A stretch of DNA of 64,000 nt, taken from CAXXOK01 sp035353615 (GTDB lineage Bacteria; Bacillota; Clostridia; Christensenellales; Aristaeellaceae). Under the pieces are notes generated by a model, which saw only the letters and a list, made by a program, of their open reading frames with translations, made no database searches and was not told where the DNA came from. The stretch is taken from contig DAOPZY010000014.1 of assembly GCA_035353615.1 (NCBI GenBank), positions 1-64,000 of the forward strand. Reading direction: 5' to 3'. Positions 7,407 to 16,232 of this stretch are shown piece by piece. How positions within the stretch are numbered: the first letter of the stretch is position 1; each line of letters begins with the position of its first letter. A program made the position numbers and the translations under genes.

Positions 7407-8801
7407 TTGATTCATTTATTCCGTGCGCTGGATAAGCCAATGGCGCTGGATGTGGGCAGCGGCGCGGTACACGCGCTGGACGCGCTGGCCTACAGCGCGT
7501 TGGAAATTTTGACGCAGGAACCTTCTGTTTCGGATGAGGATATCGTGGCCCGGCTTTCGGAAACCTTTCCCGCGCAGGAGGCCGCCGAAACAGTGGAAGA
7601 ACTGCGGGAACTGATCCGGATGGGCTATCTGGATACCCCGGATGATTATGACGAGGTGGAGCTGATGGATACCGGCGTTGTGAAGGCCATGTGCCTGCAC
7701 GCCGCCCACGACTGCAACCTCCGCTGCCAGTATTGCTTTGCCGATACCGGCGAGTTTCATATGCGCAACCGCGCCCTGCTGTCCGAACAGACCGGCAAAA
7801 AGGCGCTGGACTGGCTGGTTGCGCACAGCGGCAACCGCCGCAATCTGGAAGTTGATTTTTTTGGCGGCGAACCGCTGATGAATTTCCCGGTGATTGAAAA
7901 GCTGGTCGCCTACGGCCGCGAGCTTGAAAAACAGGCGCACAGGCATTTCAAATTCACCACCACCACCAACGCCGTGGCCATGACGGATGAAATGATGGAC
8001 TTCATGAACCGGGAGATGGATAACGTGGTTATCTCCATCGACGGCCGGCGCGAGGTGCATGACCGCATGCGCCCTACCCCCAACGGCAAGGGCAGTTATG
8101 ACCTGATTATTGATAAAGCCAAAAAGTTTGTTCGCCTGCGGGACCAGAAACAGTATTATCTGCGCGGCACGTTTACGCGTTACAACCTGGATTTTGGCAA
8201 GGATGTGCTTCACTTGGCGGACGAGGGTTTCGAGCAGCTCTCCATTGAGCCGGTCGTGACCACGCCGGATAAGCCGTACGCCATTCGGGAGCAGGACCTG
8301 CCCGCCGTGTTTGCCGAATATGAATCGCTGGGCAAAGAGTTTTTGAAGCGCCGCGCGGATGGCCGGTGGTTTAACTTTTTCCACTTCATGGTGGACCTGA
8401 CCGGCGGCCCGTGCCTGAAAAAAAGACTGACCGGCTGCGGCGCGGGGAACGAATACGTTGCGGTTACGCCGGAAGGCGATATTTACCCCTGCCACCAGTT
8501 TGTGGGGCGCGAGGGCATGCGGATGGGCTCGGTGCTGGACGGCACGTTTGATACCGCCATGCAGAACCGTTTTAAGCAAAACCATGTGCTCAACAAAGAA
8601 AAGTGCCGGGACTGCTGGGCGCGTTTCTATTGCAGCGGCGGTTGCGCGGCCAATGCCCATGCCTTCAACGGCGATATTTCCAAACCGTATGATCTGGAAT
8701 GCCAGATGGAGCGCAAACGGCTGGAATGCGCGATGGCGATCTTCGCGACCGAGCACGGCGAGGCGGAGCCGGCGGCGGCAGACGACCGGAAGGATTCCTG
8801 A
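7407..8801 (+). CDS. scfB: Radical SAM SCIFF maturase (thioether-forming, SPASM domain)
   Basis: Installs the thioether bond in the SCIFF peptide encoded just upstream, in the cytoplasm. The N-terminal part (about 1-85) resembles a peptide-recognition domain. The radical SAM [4Fe-4S] site is CNLRCQYCFA, followed by the FFGGEPLMN motif. The C-terminal SPASM region has auxiliary-cluster cysteines in CLKKRLTGCGAGNEY, IYPCHQFVG, KCRDCWARFYCSGGC and LECQMERKR. I place the start at the TTG at 7407, giving MIHLFRALDKP. It has AAAGGAG eight bases upstream, matches the usual MIH start of the family and yields 464 residues. The frame is open upstream but without family similarity. Confidence 0.95.
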   Translation: MIHLFRALDKPMALDVGSGAVHALDALAYSALEILTQEPSVSDEDIVARLSETFPAQEAAETVEELRELIRMGYLDTPDDYDEVELMDTGVVKAMCLHAAHDCNLRCQYCFADTGEFHMRNRALLSEQTGKKALDWLVAHSGNRRNLEVDFFGGEPLMNFPVIEKLVAYGRELEKQAHRHFKFTTTTNAVAMTDEMMDFMNREMDNVVISIDGRREVHDRMRPTPNGKGSYDLIIDKAKKFVRLRDQKQYYLRGTFTRYNLDFGKDVLHLADEGFEQLSIEPVVTTPDKPYAIREQDLPAVFAEYESLGKEFLKRRADGRWFNFFHFMVDLTGGPCLKKRLTGCGAGNEYVAVTPEGDIYPCHQFVGREGMRMGSVLDGTFDTAMQNRFKQNHVLNKEKCRDCWARFYCSGGCAANAHAFNGDISKPYDLECQMERKRLECAMAIFATEHGEAEPAAADDRKDS

Positions 8802-8924
8802 ACCGAATTTGTGAACGGAGAACTTTCGCGGGTTCTTAAAATTTCTAAACATTCTTCATGGGTCGTTCACGAAGCGGACAAAAATACGTGTTATCATGAC
8901 AGCGTAGTAAGGAGGGAACCAACC

Positions 8925-10247
8925 ATGATGAATACTACGAAGAAAAAACTCTATGGTGCTCTTGCGGTGGCCTTGACGATGATGATGATGGTAGTCGGCG
9001 CAACGGTAGCCCTTGGCCAGTGGAATACCAAGGCGACTGCGGAAGCCGTGACGGTTTCCGAAAATGCGACGGTTGTGACCAGTCCCTTTACTGAGGCGGT
9101 CGCCAAGGTGAAAGACAGCGTTGTCGGCGTGAACAACTATACCAACGTATCCCAGAACAACTATTACGGTTTCGGCGATTTCTTCGGAAACGGCAACAGT
9201 TTTGGGGACAACGGCGGCAGTGACAACAGCGGCAGCGGCAATAGCGGCAGCAGCAGCGACAGCGGCACCAACAGCCGTGAAGTTCTGCAAAGCAGCGGCA
9301 GCGGCGTCGTTGTAGCCGACGGGTATGTGCTGACCAACTACCACGTGGTGGAAGGCGCTTCCTCGCTGGAAGTGACCTCCGGCGACAAGACTTATACCGC
9401 GACCGTTGTCGGCTCGGATGAGAACCTCGACCTGGCTGTGCTCAAGGTAGACAAGCTCGACCTTACGCCGGTTACCCTTGGCGACAGTGACAAACTGAGC
9501 GTCGGCGACTGGGCGATCTGCATCGGCAACCCGCTGTCCTTTACGGGCACGACGACCGTTGGCGTGATCTCCGCCCTGAACCGTGAAGTCGCCAGCGAAA
9601 ACTATGACCAGTATGGCCTGCGTCAGGATGATGCGAACAAGATGATCCAGACGGACGCGGCCATCAACGCGGGCAACAGCGGCGGCGGTATGTTCAACGT
9701 GGCGGGCGAGCTGATCGGCGTGCCGAGCATGAAGTACACCGGCTCGTACTACTCCACCACGTCCGTGGAAGGCATTGGCATGGCGATCCCGATCAATGTG
9801 GCTAAACCGCTGATTAACGATGTGCTGGCGGGCAAAACCACTTCGACGGATCAAAGCACCAGCGCCTCCGGCAGCGCGAGCAGCACCGATAACTCCAAGC
9901 CTCGCATCGGCGTTACGGTGACCAACGCGACCAACTTCTCCAGCTATGCTGTGCAGCAGGGCGTGATCCCCAACGGCGCGTATGTGACCGATGTGGAAAG
10001 CGGCTCCCCGGCGGATACGGCCGGCATCCAGAAGGGCGACATCATTGTGCAGGCGGACGGCACCGTTATCACCTCCACCTCACAGCTGATTAGCATTCTG
10101 CAGGCCAAGAACGCGGGCGACAGCGCGGAAATCAAACTGTACCGGGCCGAAGGCATCACCGACGCCAAGAGCATCGATGATATCAAGACCGGCGAGTACA
10201 AAGACGTAACCGTGACGCTTGCGATGCTGGACAACGTAAAGCAGTAA
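8925..10247 (+). CDS. htrA: HtrA/DegP-like membrane-anchored serine protease with PDZ domain
   Basis: A surface quality-control protease or chaperone. The 440-residue protein has a short basic N-terminus and one transmembrane anchor (about 10-30). An extracellular stretch follows, with a Gly/Ser/Asn/Asp-rich linker (about 88-117). The trypsin-like domain has its triad at His140 (TNYHVVEG), Asp169 (ENLDLAVL) and Ser252 (INAGNSGGG). One PDZ domain occupies about 325-420. The ATG pair at 8925/8928 follows AAGGAGGG; the frame is open upstream but has no ribosome-binding site there. A hairpin terminator lies 34 bases after the stop. It stands as a single gene; in Bacillus such genes are controlled by cell-envelope stress systems, which is not visible here. 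Confidence 0.95.
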   Translation: MMNTTKKKLYGALAVALTMMMMVVGATVALGQWNTKATAEAVTVSENATVVTSPFTEAVAKVKDSVVGVNNYTNVSQNNYYGFGDFFGNGNSFGDNGGSDNSGSGNSGSSSDSGTNSREVLQSSGSGVVVADGYVLTNYHVVEGASSLEVTSGDKTYTATVVGSDENLDLAVLKVDKLDLTPVTLGDSDKLSVGDWAICIGNPLSFTGTTTVGVISALNREVASENYDQYGLRQDDANKMIQTDAAINAGNSGGGMFNVAGELIGVPSMKYTGSYYSTTSVEGIGMAIPINVAKPLINDVLAGKTTSTDQSTSASGSASSTDNSKPRIGVTVTNATNFSSYAVQQGVIPNGAYVTDVESGSPADTAGIQKGDIIVQADGTVITSTSQLISILQAKNAGDSAEIKLYRAEGITDAKSIDDIKTGEYKDVTVTLAMLDNVKQ

Positions 10248-10280
10248 CCGGTTGCGGGCTTAACAAAACGGAACCAAAGT

Positions 10281-10310
10281 CAGAGGGCGCGGAGCAATCC
10301 GCGCCCTCTG
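10281..10310 (+). terminator. Terminator-like hairpin after the htrA-type gene
   Basis: CAGAGGGCGCGG pairs with CCGCGCCCTCTG around AGCAAT. The T run is weak. The core 27 bases recur at 10469-10495. Confidence 0.7.
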
Positions 10311-10468
10311 ACTGTCAAAGAACCTGTTCTGTACAGCTACAACGTAGCCCGCCGCCTGCGGCGGCATCGCTGGATGCTTACGGCTACGCCGATTGGAACG
10401 TTGGGGCGCCGCCCCAAACCCCGCTAAAGGACCTTCGGCCCTTTAGAATCCCACCTTTTTGACAGGCT

Positions 10469-10495
10469 GAGGGCGCGGAGCAATCCGCGCCCTCT
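10469..10495. terminator. Second copy of the same hairpin, before the convergent regulator gene
   Basis: Identical over 27 bases to 10283-10309, in the same orientation and 186 bases away. It lies between the two convergent genes and may serve the minus-strand operon. The intervening 160 bases are GC-rich and noncoding, so 10248-10548 holds no gene. Confidence 0.6.
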
Positions 10496-10548
10496 TGGTA
10501 TGCCGTCATTCCCAACCCCACCCTTTGTATGCTTGGCATCGCCCAATC

Positions 10549-12003
10549 CTAGGTCAACTTCCCCCGGTTTTCGCGGTAATCTCTGGGCGATTGGCGATAG
10601 TACTGGCTGAATACGTGCGTAAAATGCTTTGCGGAAGGAAAACCGACCAATTGCCCGATATCCTGAATTTTTGCCGACGGATCGCCAAGCAAACGCCGCG
10701 CGGCGTCCTCCATGCGCAGTTGCAGTAAATACTGCGAATAGCTTAACCCCATTTCGCGGTGAAACAGCGAGCTGAGGTAGGCGGAGGTCACGGACAGCTG
10801 ATCCGCAAGCATGGATAGGCTTACCGGTTGCGGAAAATGCAGCTGAAGGTAATCCCGCGCCTGCTGAACCAGCGCGGAGGCTGGCTTGTTTCCGGCAAGC
10901 GGCTCCGCAAACAGTGCGTCCAGCACGGCTGAAAACCAGAGCATAACCTTGTCCGGTTGGGTCGGGTCAGGGCCGGACGGCGCGGCGCGCAGGGCATGCG
11001 CCCGGGCCGCATCGCCCGCTTCACACATCATCAGCAGGAAATACGCGACGTTGAGCTGAACCCCGGCAGGAAAGTCTCCGAATGCGGAAAGCAGACTGGC
11101 CCGGCGTTCCTCGGCGATCTGGCCAACCTCCAACGCGTCATTCAGCTGTTGCAGCATGGCTTCCAGCCGGGTTTGCGCCTGCCGCTGGCTAAAAAGCAGG
11201 CGTTCGGACAGCAGCGGAACATCCGTCGCCTGCGCTAAGCGAAGCGCGGCCTCCGCCCGCACGACGCATGCTGGGAAATCTTCGGTGGCAAGCGCGGCGT
11301 ACCCCCCGTGCAGGCGGAACGTGGGGTGGGCTTCGGTAAAGCGCTGAGCGGTATGGCGGCACTCGGTTTCCACCAAAAGAGGGTCGGCTGCCGGGCATAG
11401 CACCGCCACGCATTTTGGCAGGCGCGCGCAAAAAGGCGCAAAGCTTGCCATCGCGGCCTCCTGAAGCGCGTCCAGAGTTTCCCGCATATGAGCGGCATCC
11501 GGGGTCAGGGCGGGGGCAAGCAGTAAAAACCCGGCCGATTGGCCGTTCAGCAGCCCGGCCAGCGCTGGCGCGGCGTTTGGGCCGCCTTCCAACGCCATGG
11601 CGAGCGCGCCCGTATCCTTGCTTTTGCGGGCGGCCACCACTGCCGCCATGGCGGCCAGCGCGGCGGAAAGCTCCGCTTCGTTCAGCGGTTTCAGCAGATA
11701 GTCAAACACATTCAGCCGGACAGCCGCGCGCGCATAGTCAAATTCATCATATCCGGAAAGGATCAGGATGGGCGTATCCGCATCGGTGCGGCGAATATAG
11801 CGCGCCAGCTCCAGCCCATCCATACCGGGCATGCGGATATCCGTCAGCACCGCGTCAAAGCGTTCGTGGGCGAGCCTTTCAATCGCTTCCATGCCGTCCG
11901 CGGCGGTCGCGCCCGCAACCCAGCCGGGGCACAGATCGCCTAGCCTGGCGGACAGATAATCGCGCATCAGGGCTTCGTCCTCCACAATTAAAGCCCGGTA
12001 CAT
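10549..12003 (-). CDS. Response regulator, YesN type (receiver plus AraC-family DNA-binding domain)
   Basis: A cytoplasmic transcription regulator of 484 residues. The receiver domain (1-120) has the acidic pair IVEDE, the phosphoacceptor Asp in LTDIRMPGMDG and the conserved Lys in YLLKPLNEAE. A long middle region (about 130-375) of unknown detail follows. The C-terminal 100 residues form an AraC-type double helix-turn-helix (LSMLADQLSVTSAYLSSLFH, IGQLVGFPSAKHFTHVFSQY, SPRDYRENRG). The ATG at 12003 has GGAAAGGGGG upstream and overlaps the kinase gene by 16 bp, so translation is probably coupled. The obvious target is the divergent sugar ABC transporter and glycosidase operon, whose -10 box lacks a good -35. 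Confidence 0.93.
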   Translation of the reverse strand: MYRALIVEDEALMRDYLSARLGDLCPGWVAGATAADGMEAIERLAHERFDAVLTDIRMPGMDGLELARYIRRTDADTPILILSGYDEFDYARAAVRLNVFDYLLKPLNEAELSAALAAMAAVVAARKSKDTGALAMALEGGPNAAPALAGLLNGQSAGFLLLAPALTPDAAHMRETLDALQEAAMASFAPFCARLPKCVAVLCPAADPLLVETECRHTAQRFTEAHPTFRLHGGYAALATEDFPACVVRAEAALRLAQATDVPLLSERLLFSQRQAQTRLEAMLQQLNDALEVGQIAEERRASLLSAFGDFPAGVQLNVAYFLLMMCEAGDAARAHALRAAPSGPDPTQPDKVMLWFSAVLDALFAEPLAGNKPASALVQQARDYLQLHFPQPVSLSMLADQLSVTSAYLSSLFHREMGLSYSQYLLQLRMEDAARRLLGDPSAKIQDIGQLVGFPSAKHFTHVFSQYYRQSPRDYRENRGKLT

Positions 12004-13781
12004 GAAACGCCCCCTTTCCACGGCAGGTGAAGGGTTACCCGCGTACCCTCCCCCGGGGTTGATTCGATGGTTAAGCCGTATGGCTCGCCAAATTTCAACT
12101 TAACCCGCCGCGCGATGTTAATCAGCCCAACGCCCGTATCGCCGGGCTGCGGCTCCACGGTTGGCGCGGCGATGGATTCGCGCAGGGCGGCAAGCGTGGC
12201 TTGGCTCATGCCAATGCCATTATCCGCAACGGTAATTTGCAGCTCGGTTTCAGTTTGCGCAATGCTGAGCGCAATGTGCGTTTGCCCCCGCTTCGGCTCG
12301 CAACCGTGCACAAGCGCGTTTTCCACCAGCGGCTGCACGGTTAGCGCAGGCAAGGGTTCATCCTCCCACGCGCCCGGGGCCGGCAGGGTGTAGCTGAGCG
12401 TGCTGTAGCGCTTCTGTTGCAGGGTCAGGTAGCTTTCCACAATTTTCATTTCCGCGCGCAGGGTGATGTCCCGGTCGGCGTTGACCATGCCGCGCAGCAG
12501 GGTCGCCAACATGTCGATGCACTGAACCGCCTCGTCCCCTCGCTGGGTCATAATGAGCAGGTGGATGGTGTTGAGCGCGTTAAACAGAAAATGCGGGCGA
12601 ATCTGATTGCACAGCGCGGCGTACTGGGCTTCCTTTTCCAGATAGCGCGCCTCGTACACCTGCCGGGTCAGCAGGTTGTTGCGCTCCATCTCACGGCGAA
12701 TCTGATCCACCATTTCATTAAACGATCCGGCCAGATAGGCAAGTTCATCGCGGCCCACGACGTTTGCGTGCACCGTGAGGTCGCCGGTTTGCGCGGTTTT
12801 CATCAGCGCGGTGATTTGGAAAATAGGCTTAAGAAACTGTTTAACCAGCGGCACCGTAATCAGCACGCCAAGCGCCGCGCAAAGGATCGCCAGCAGGTAG
12901 GCTTTGTTGCGGGCCTGCGCGGCCGCGCCGGTGAGCGTTTGCATGGAGTGCACGTCAATAATGCGCCAGTCGGTCACATGCAGGGCCTGCACGTTAACCA
13001 GATAATCGCAACGCCCTGCCCTAAAGCAGAAGGTGGTCGCGGCGGGCTGCTGCGCGCCGGCCGCCATTACGGCTTTGAGGATGCCTTCGCCGCCCGTGCG
13101 GTCGTTGTGGTAAATTTCGCTGTCGGAGCTGTCCAGAATAAACAGCGCGCTACCTTCGCCTGTGCTGGCGCGGTCGCATACGGCTTTGATGCCGTTGTAG
13201 TTCGCGTCCACACGGATCACGCCAAGCACGGTGCCGCTGTTGCGGGTGCTGTTGATGCGCTGCACAATGGAAAACACGGAGAGCGTTGTTTTTCCCTGCG
13301 TTTCCGTGTGCGCGGGGAGGAACGCGGCGTCCTCGTCGGCTAACGCCTGCCGGTACCAATCCGCTTGCTGGTAATCCCGGGGAATATCGGCGCTGTAACG
13401 GGTTTTACTGCTGGAGTAAACCTCGTCGCTCAGGATATGCGCGCGAAGGATGTCGCTTCGCGGCAGCGTCATCACCTCGGTCAGGTAATCCTCAATGGCG
13501 CGGCGTTTGGAGAGCTTTTCAGCGGCTGTGGCCGGTACGGATTCCAGCGCCTCCATGACCCGCTTGTTATAGTAGGGCGAAAGGCAGAGGCGGAACAGCT
13601 CGTCCAGATAGGTATCCACGTTGATGCCCAATTGCAGGAGCAACTGTTGCGTGTTTTGGGTGCTCTGCTCAATCAGGTCCGCGCTGTAATTCTGGTAGGT
13701 GAGCACCGTGACGGCGAGCACGGAAATCAGGATCAGCGCGGATATCATCATCAGCAGCTTTTGCTTTACGCTTCGTCTCAA
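11988..13781 (-). CDS. Sensor histidine kinase, YesM type
   Basis: A membrane sensor kinase of 597 residues, partner of the regulator it overlaps. TM1 spans about residues 9-28. A large extracytoplasmic sensory region (about 30-280, probably a Cache fold) is followed by TM2 (about 285-305) and a HAMP linker with VGRDELAYLAGSFNEMVDQI. The His_kinase domain has the phosphorylated His in IRPHFLFNALNTI. The ATPase domain has N-box VQPLVENALVHG, DNGIG and GDTGVGLINIARR. I choose the TTG at 13781 because GGGAGGG lies seven bases upstream and it gives the usual RRSVKQKLL start. An ATG between them is out of frame. It probably senses an extracellular sugar and controls the divergent operon. Confidence 0.92.
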   Translation of the reverse strand: MRRSVKQKLLMMISALILISVLAVTVLTYQNYSADLIEQSTQNTQQLLLQLGINVDTYLDELFRLCLSPYYNKRVMEALESVPATAAEKLSKRRAIEDYLTEVMTLPRSDILRAHILSDEVYSSSKTRYSADIPRDYQQADWYRQALADEDAAFLPAHTETQGKTTLSVFSIVQRINSTRNSGTVLGVIRVDANYNGIKAVCDRASTGEGSALFILDSSDSEIYHNDRTGGEGILKAVMAAGAQQPAATTFCFRAGRCDYLVNVQALHVTDWRIIDVHSMQTLTGAAAQARNKAYLLAILCAALGVLITVPLVKQFLKPIFQITALMKTAQTGDLTVHANVVGRDELAYLAGSFNEMVDQIRREMERNNLLTRQVYEARYLEKEAQYAALCNQIRPHFLFNALNTIHLLIMTQRGDEAVQCIDMLATLLRGMVNADRDITLRAEMKIVESYLTLQQKRYSTLSYTLPAPGAWEDEPLPALTVQPLVENALVHGCEPKRGQTHIALSIAQTETELQITVADNGIGMSQATLAALRESIAAPTVEPQPGDTGVGLINIARRVKLKFGEPYGLTIESTPGEGTRVTLHLPWKGGVSCTGL

Positions 13782-13805
13782 CGGCCATCCCTCCCATGTG
13801 CGTTC

Positions 13806-13834
13806 ATTATACTGTGGCAAAACCGCCATTGCAA
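13806..13834 (-). promoter_or_regulatory. Promoter of the kinase-regulator operon
   Basis: Read on the minus strand, TTGCAA (13829-13834) and TATAAT (13806-13811) are 17 bp apart, about 25 bases before the kinase start. Confidence 0.8.
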
Positions 13835-13909
13835 CGGCGGACGGACCGGAACCAAAAAACTGACACCTAAAGTGTAAAATCACGGTATTTCTCTTTACAA
13901 AAAGTTACG

Positions 13910-13915
13910 TATAAT
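13910..13915 (+). promoter_or_regulatory. -10 box of the sugar ABC/glycosidase operon
   Basis: A perfect TATAAT lies 54 bases before the solute-binding protein gene, but no acceptable -35 is found 16-18 bp upstream. This fits a promoter that needs an activator, presumably the adjacent AraC-type response regulator. The palindrome ACACCTAAAGTGT lies just upstream at about 13863. Confidence 0.55.
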
Positions 13916-13968
13916 GGAATTATCAAGCGACGCCCCCTCAGGGAGGCGTACAAAGAGGAGGAACAATC

Positions 13969-15222
13969 ATGAAAAAGGCACTGGCATTGGTGCTGGCACT
14001 CGCGTTGTGCCTGACGGCGATGACCGCCGTGGCCGACACCAAGGTGAACTTCTTTACCGGCAAAATCGAAACCATCGACCTGCTCAACGGCATTATCGAC
14101 GAGTTTAACGCCGCTAACCCGGGCATTGTGGTGGAGCAGGAGTATCAGAACGACGCAAGCTCCATTATCAAGGTGAAATTTGCCAGCGGCGAAGTGCCCG
14201 ACATTATGACCACCTATGAGCAGGAGTTTGTGGATCAGGGCAAATATCTGGACCTGAGCGCTATGAACGAGTGGTGGGACCGGCTGGTTCCCTCCATGCG
14301 GGATAACTGCACCGATCTGAAAACCGGCAAGCAGTTCCGCGTTTGCACCAACATGACGATGGCCGGTTTTTTCTACAACAAGGAAATTTTCGCAAAGCTC
14401 GGGCTGACCACGGCCACCACGTGGGATGAGTTTGTCTCGAACCTGAAAACCATCAAGGAACAAATGCCCGATGTGACCCCGTGGTTCATCTTTGGCAAGG
14501 AAGCCTGGCACCTGGGCCACCTGATTGAGTTTATCCCGCACGGTTACCTGAAGCAGACGCTGGGCGCGCTGGAATGCAAAAAGGCGATGCTGGCCAACGA
14601 CAGCGCCAAGCTCAACTTTGGCGCGGCGGACGGCGCTATGGCGGTCTTTGCGCAAAACCTGCTCGATTTGCAGGCGAACGGCCTCATTAACGAGGATGTG
14701 CTGACCGCGACCAGCGACAACTGTGTGGAAGCGTTTGTGACCGGCAAAGCGGCGATGTTCTCCAACGGCATGTGGGCGCTTTCCGGCCTGCTGGAAGCCA
14801 ACCCGGACATGGCGGATAAGATCGGCTTCGCGCCCTACCCCGCCTACATGCCCGACAGCAAACCGGTCGTGCTCTGCGCGGAGGACAGCGGCTACTCCAT
14901 CTCCGCGACCAGCCAGAACGTGGACGCGGCCAAGGCGTTCCTGACCTACCTGTTCAGCGCCGACAACCAGAAGAAGTATAGCGAAGCGCTCGGCTCTCCC
15001 AGCGCCTTTACCGATGTGGACGCCAACTGGGCGCCCGCGGGGTTCGCGGCGGAAGTCAAGGATGTGCTCAACAGCGCGGTGAACATTGGCTTTACCAATG
15101 AAAAGCCGGCCGGCTTCAGCGGCGACGATGCGGGCCGCATGGTGCAGGATCTGCTGGCGGGCACCTACGATGCGCAAAGCTTCGCCAAAGCGTACGAAAA
15201 AGCTTGGAACGAAGGCTTCTAA
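13969..15222 (+). CDS. Extracellular sugar-binding protein of ABC transporter (family 1)
   Basis: The substrate-binding component for sugar or oligosaccharide uptake, 417 residues. An N-terminal signal peptide (about 1-22, cut near AVA-DT) is followed by the typical opening TKVNFFTGKIETIDLLNGII and a family-1 two-lobe fold, with SYYFSAD-like segments near the end (YLFSADNQKKYSEALGSPSA). No lipobox Cys sits at the cleavage site, so how it stays at the cell surface is unclear. Several other binding proteins in this window are alike in that. The ATG has GAGGAGGAAC upstream. First gene of an operon with two permeases and two glycosidases, which suggests an alpha-glucan or isomalto-oligosaccharide substrate. 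A short GC-rich hairpin in the 90-base gap to the permease may lower downstream expression. Confidence 0.92.
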   Translation: MKKALALVLALALCLTAMTAVADTKVNFFTGKIETIDLLNGIIDEFNAANPGIVVEQEYQNDASSIIKVKFASGEVPDIMTTYEQEFVDQGKYLDLSAMNEWWDRLVPSMRDNCTDLKTGKQFRVCTNMTMAGFFYNKEIFAKLGLTTATTWDEFVSNLKTIKEQMPDVTPWFIFGKEAWHLGHLIEFIPHGYLKQTLGALECKKAMLANDSAKLNFGAADGAMAVFAQNLLDLQANGLINEDVLTATSDNCVEAFVTGKAAMFSNGMWALSGLLEANPDMADKIGFAPYPAYMPDSKPVVLCAEDSGYSISATSQNVDAAKAFLTYLFSADNQKKYSEALGSPSAFTDVDANWAPAGFAAEVKDVLNSAVNIGFTNEKPAGFSGDDAGRMVQDLLAGTYDAQSFAKAYEKAWNEGF

Positions 15223-15320
15223 ACCAATACGATCGCCAGATCGAAGGGGGAAAGGCGTCTTAACCAAAGGCGCCTTTTCCTTTCCCGGGGTTTGGCAACA
15301 AACGGCAAAGGGTGATGGGC

Positions 15321-16220
15321 ATGTCAGGCAATGGAGATACCGTGAAGGTGGTCAAACGAAGCAGACGCGACCGGGATTGGACGCGATGGATGTCGCTGCC
15401 GGCGCTTATGCTGTTTTGCGCGTTTTTCGTTTACCCGCTCATACGGGGCGTTGGGATGAGCCTGACCGATTGGGATGGGATGGGCGAGGCGACGTTTGTG
15501 GGGTTGAGCAACTTCGAGCGGTTTTTTCAGGATGCGCGGGCCATGGGGGACATCCGCACAACGCTGATCTTCGCCGCGGGCAGCGCGATCCTGCTCAACC
15601 TGGTGGGGCTTTTCTACGCGCTGCTGATGGAAAAACCCTTTCACGGCAGAAGCGCGGCCCGCGTCATGATCTACCTGCCGGCGATCATCAGCCCGCTGAT
15701 TATGGGTTACATCTGGTACTTTCTGTTACAGCCGGGGCGCGGGTTCCTGTACCACGCGATGGAACAGCTGGGCTCGTCGTTTCAGCTGGGCAATTGGATG
15801 AATGATTACCCCACCACCATGACGGTGCTGATCCTGGTCAATGTTTGGCAGTACGCGGGCATGACGATGATCATCTACCTTGCGGGCCTGCAGGGCATTT
15901 CCTCGGACCTGCGCGAAGCCGCCATGATCGACGGCGCGACCTCCTGGCAGCGTTTTACGCGCGTGACCCTGCCGCTTTTAATGCCGGCGATCCGCATCAA
16001 TGTGGTGACCAATATCATCGGCTCGCTGTCGGTGTTTGACGTGATTATGTCCCTTACGGAGGGCGGGCCGGGCTACGCGACCGAAAGCCTGAGCATTTAC
16101 ATTATGCGCATGTGCTACGGAAGCCGCACCGGCTATTCCACCGCCGTGGCCATGATCCTGTTTCTGATTATCCTTGTGCCGGTTCTGCTTTCCATGCGCC
16201 TGACGCGCACGAAGGATTAA
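15321..16220 (+). CDS. ABC transporter permease, MalF/UgpA type
   Basis: One of two membrane subunits of the sugar importer; six predicted helices in about 300 residues. The first helix is near residues 25-45 (LPALMLFCAFFVYPLI). The ATPase-contacting EAA loop is LREAAMIDGATSWQRFTRVTLPLL, seen here in part as EAAMIDGATSWQRF. Possible starts are GTG 15312, ATG 15315 and ATG 15321. The last has AAAGGG at the best distance and is preferred. Only 12 bases separate it from the next permease. No ATPase gene is in the operon, so a shared ATPase encoded elsewhere probably energises it, as known for MsmK-type systems in Firmicutes. Confidence 0.93.
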   Translation: MSGNGDTVKVVKRSRRDRDWTRWMSLPALMLFCAFFVYPLIRGVGMSLTDWDGMGEATFVGLSNFERFFQDARAMGDIRTTLIFAAGSAILLNLVGLFYALLMEKPFHGRSAARVMIYLPAIISPLIMGYIWYFLLQPGRGFLYHAMEQLGSSFQLGNWMNDYPTTMTVLILVNVWQYAGMTMIIYLAGLQGISSDLREAAMIDGATSWQRFTRVTLPLLMPAIRINVVTNIIGSLSVFDVIMSLTEGGPGYATESLSIYIMRMCYGSRTGYSTAVAMILFLIILVPVLLSMRLTRTKD

Positions 16221-16232
16221 GGGGGTGCGACC

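Noticed and set aside
13867..15267. Long frame antisense to the sugar-binding protein
   Set aside because: The plus strand has a signal peptide, a good ribosome-binding site and a recognisable fold; the antisense frame has none.
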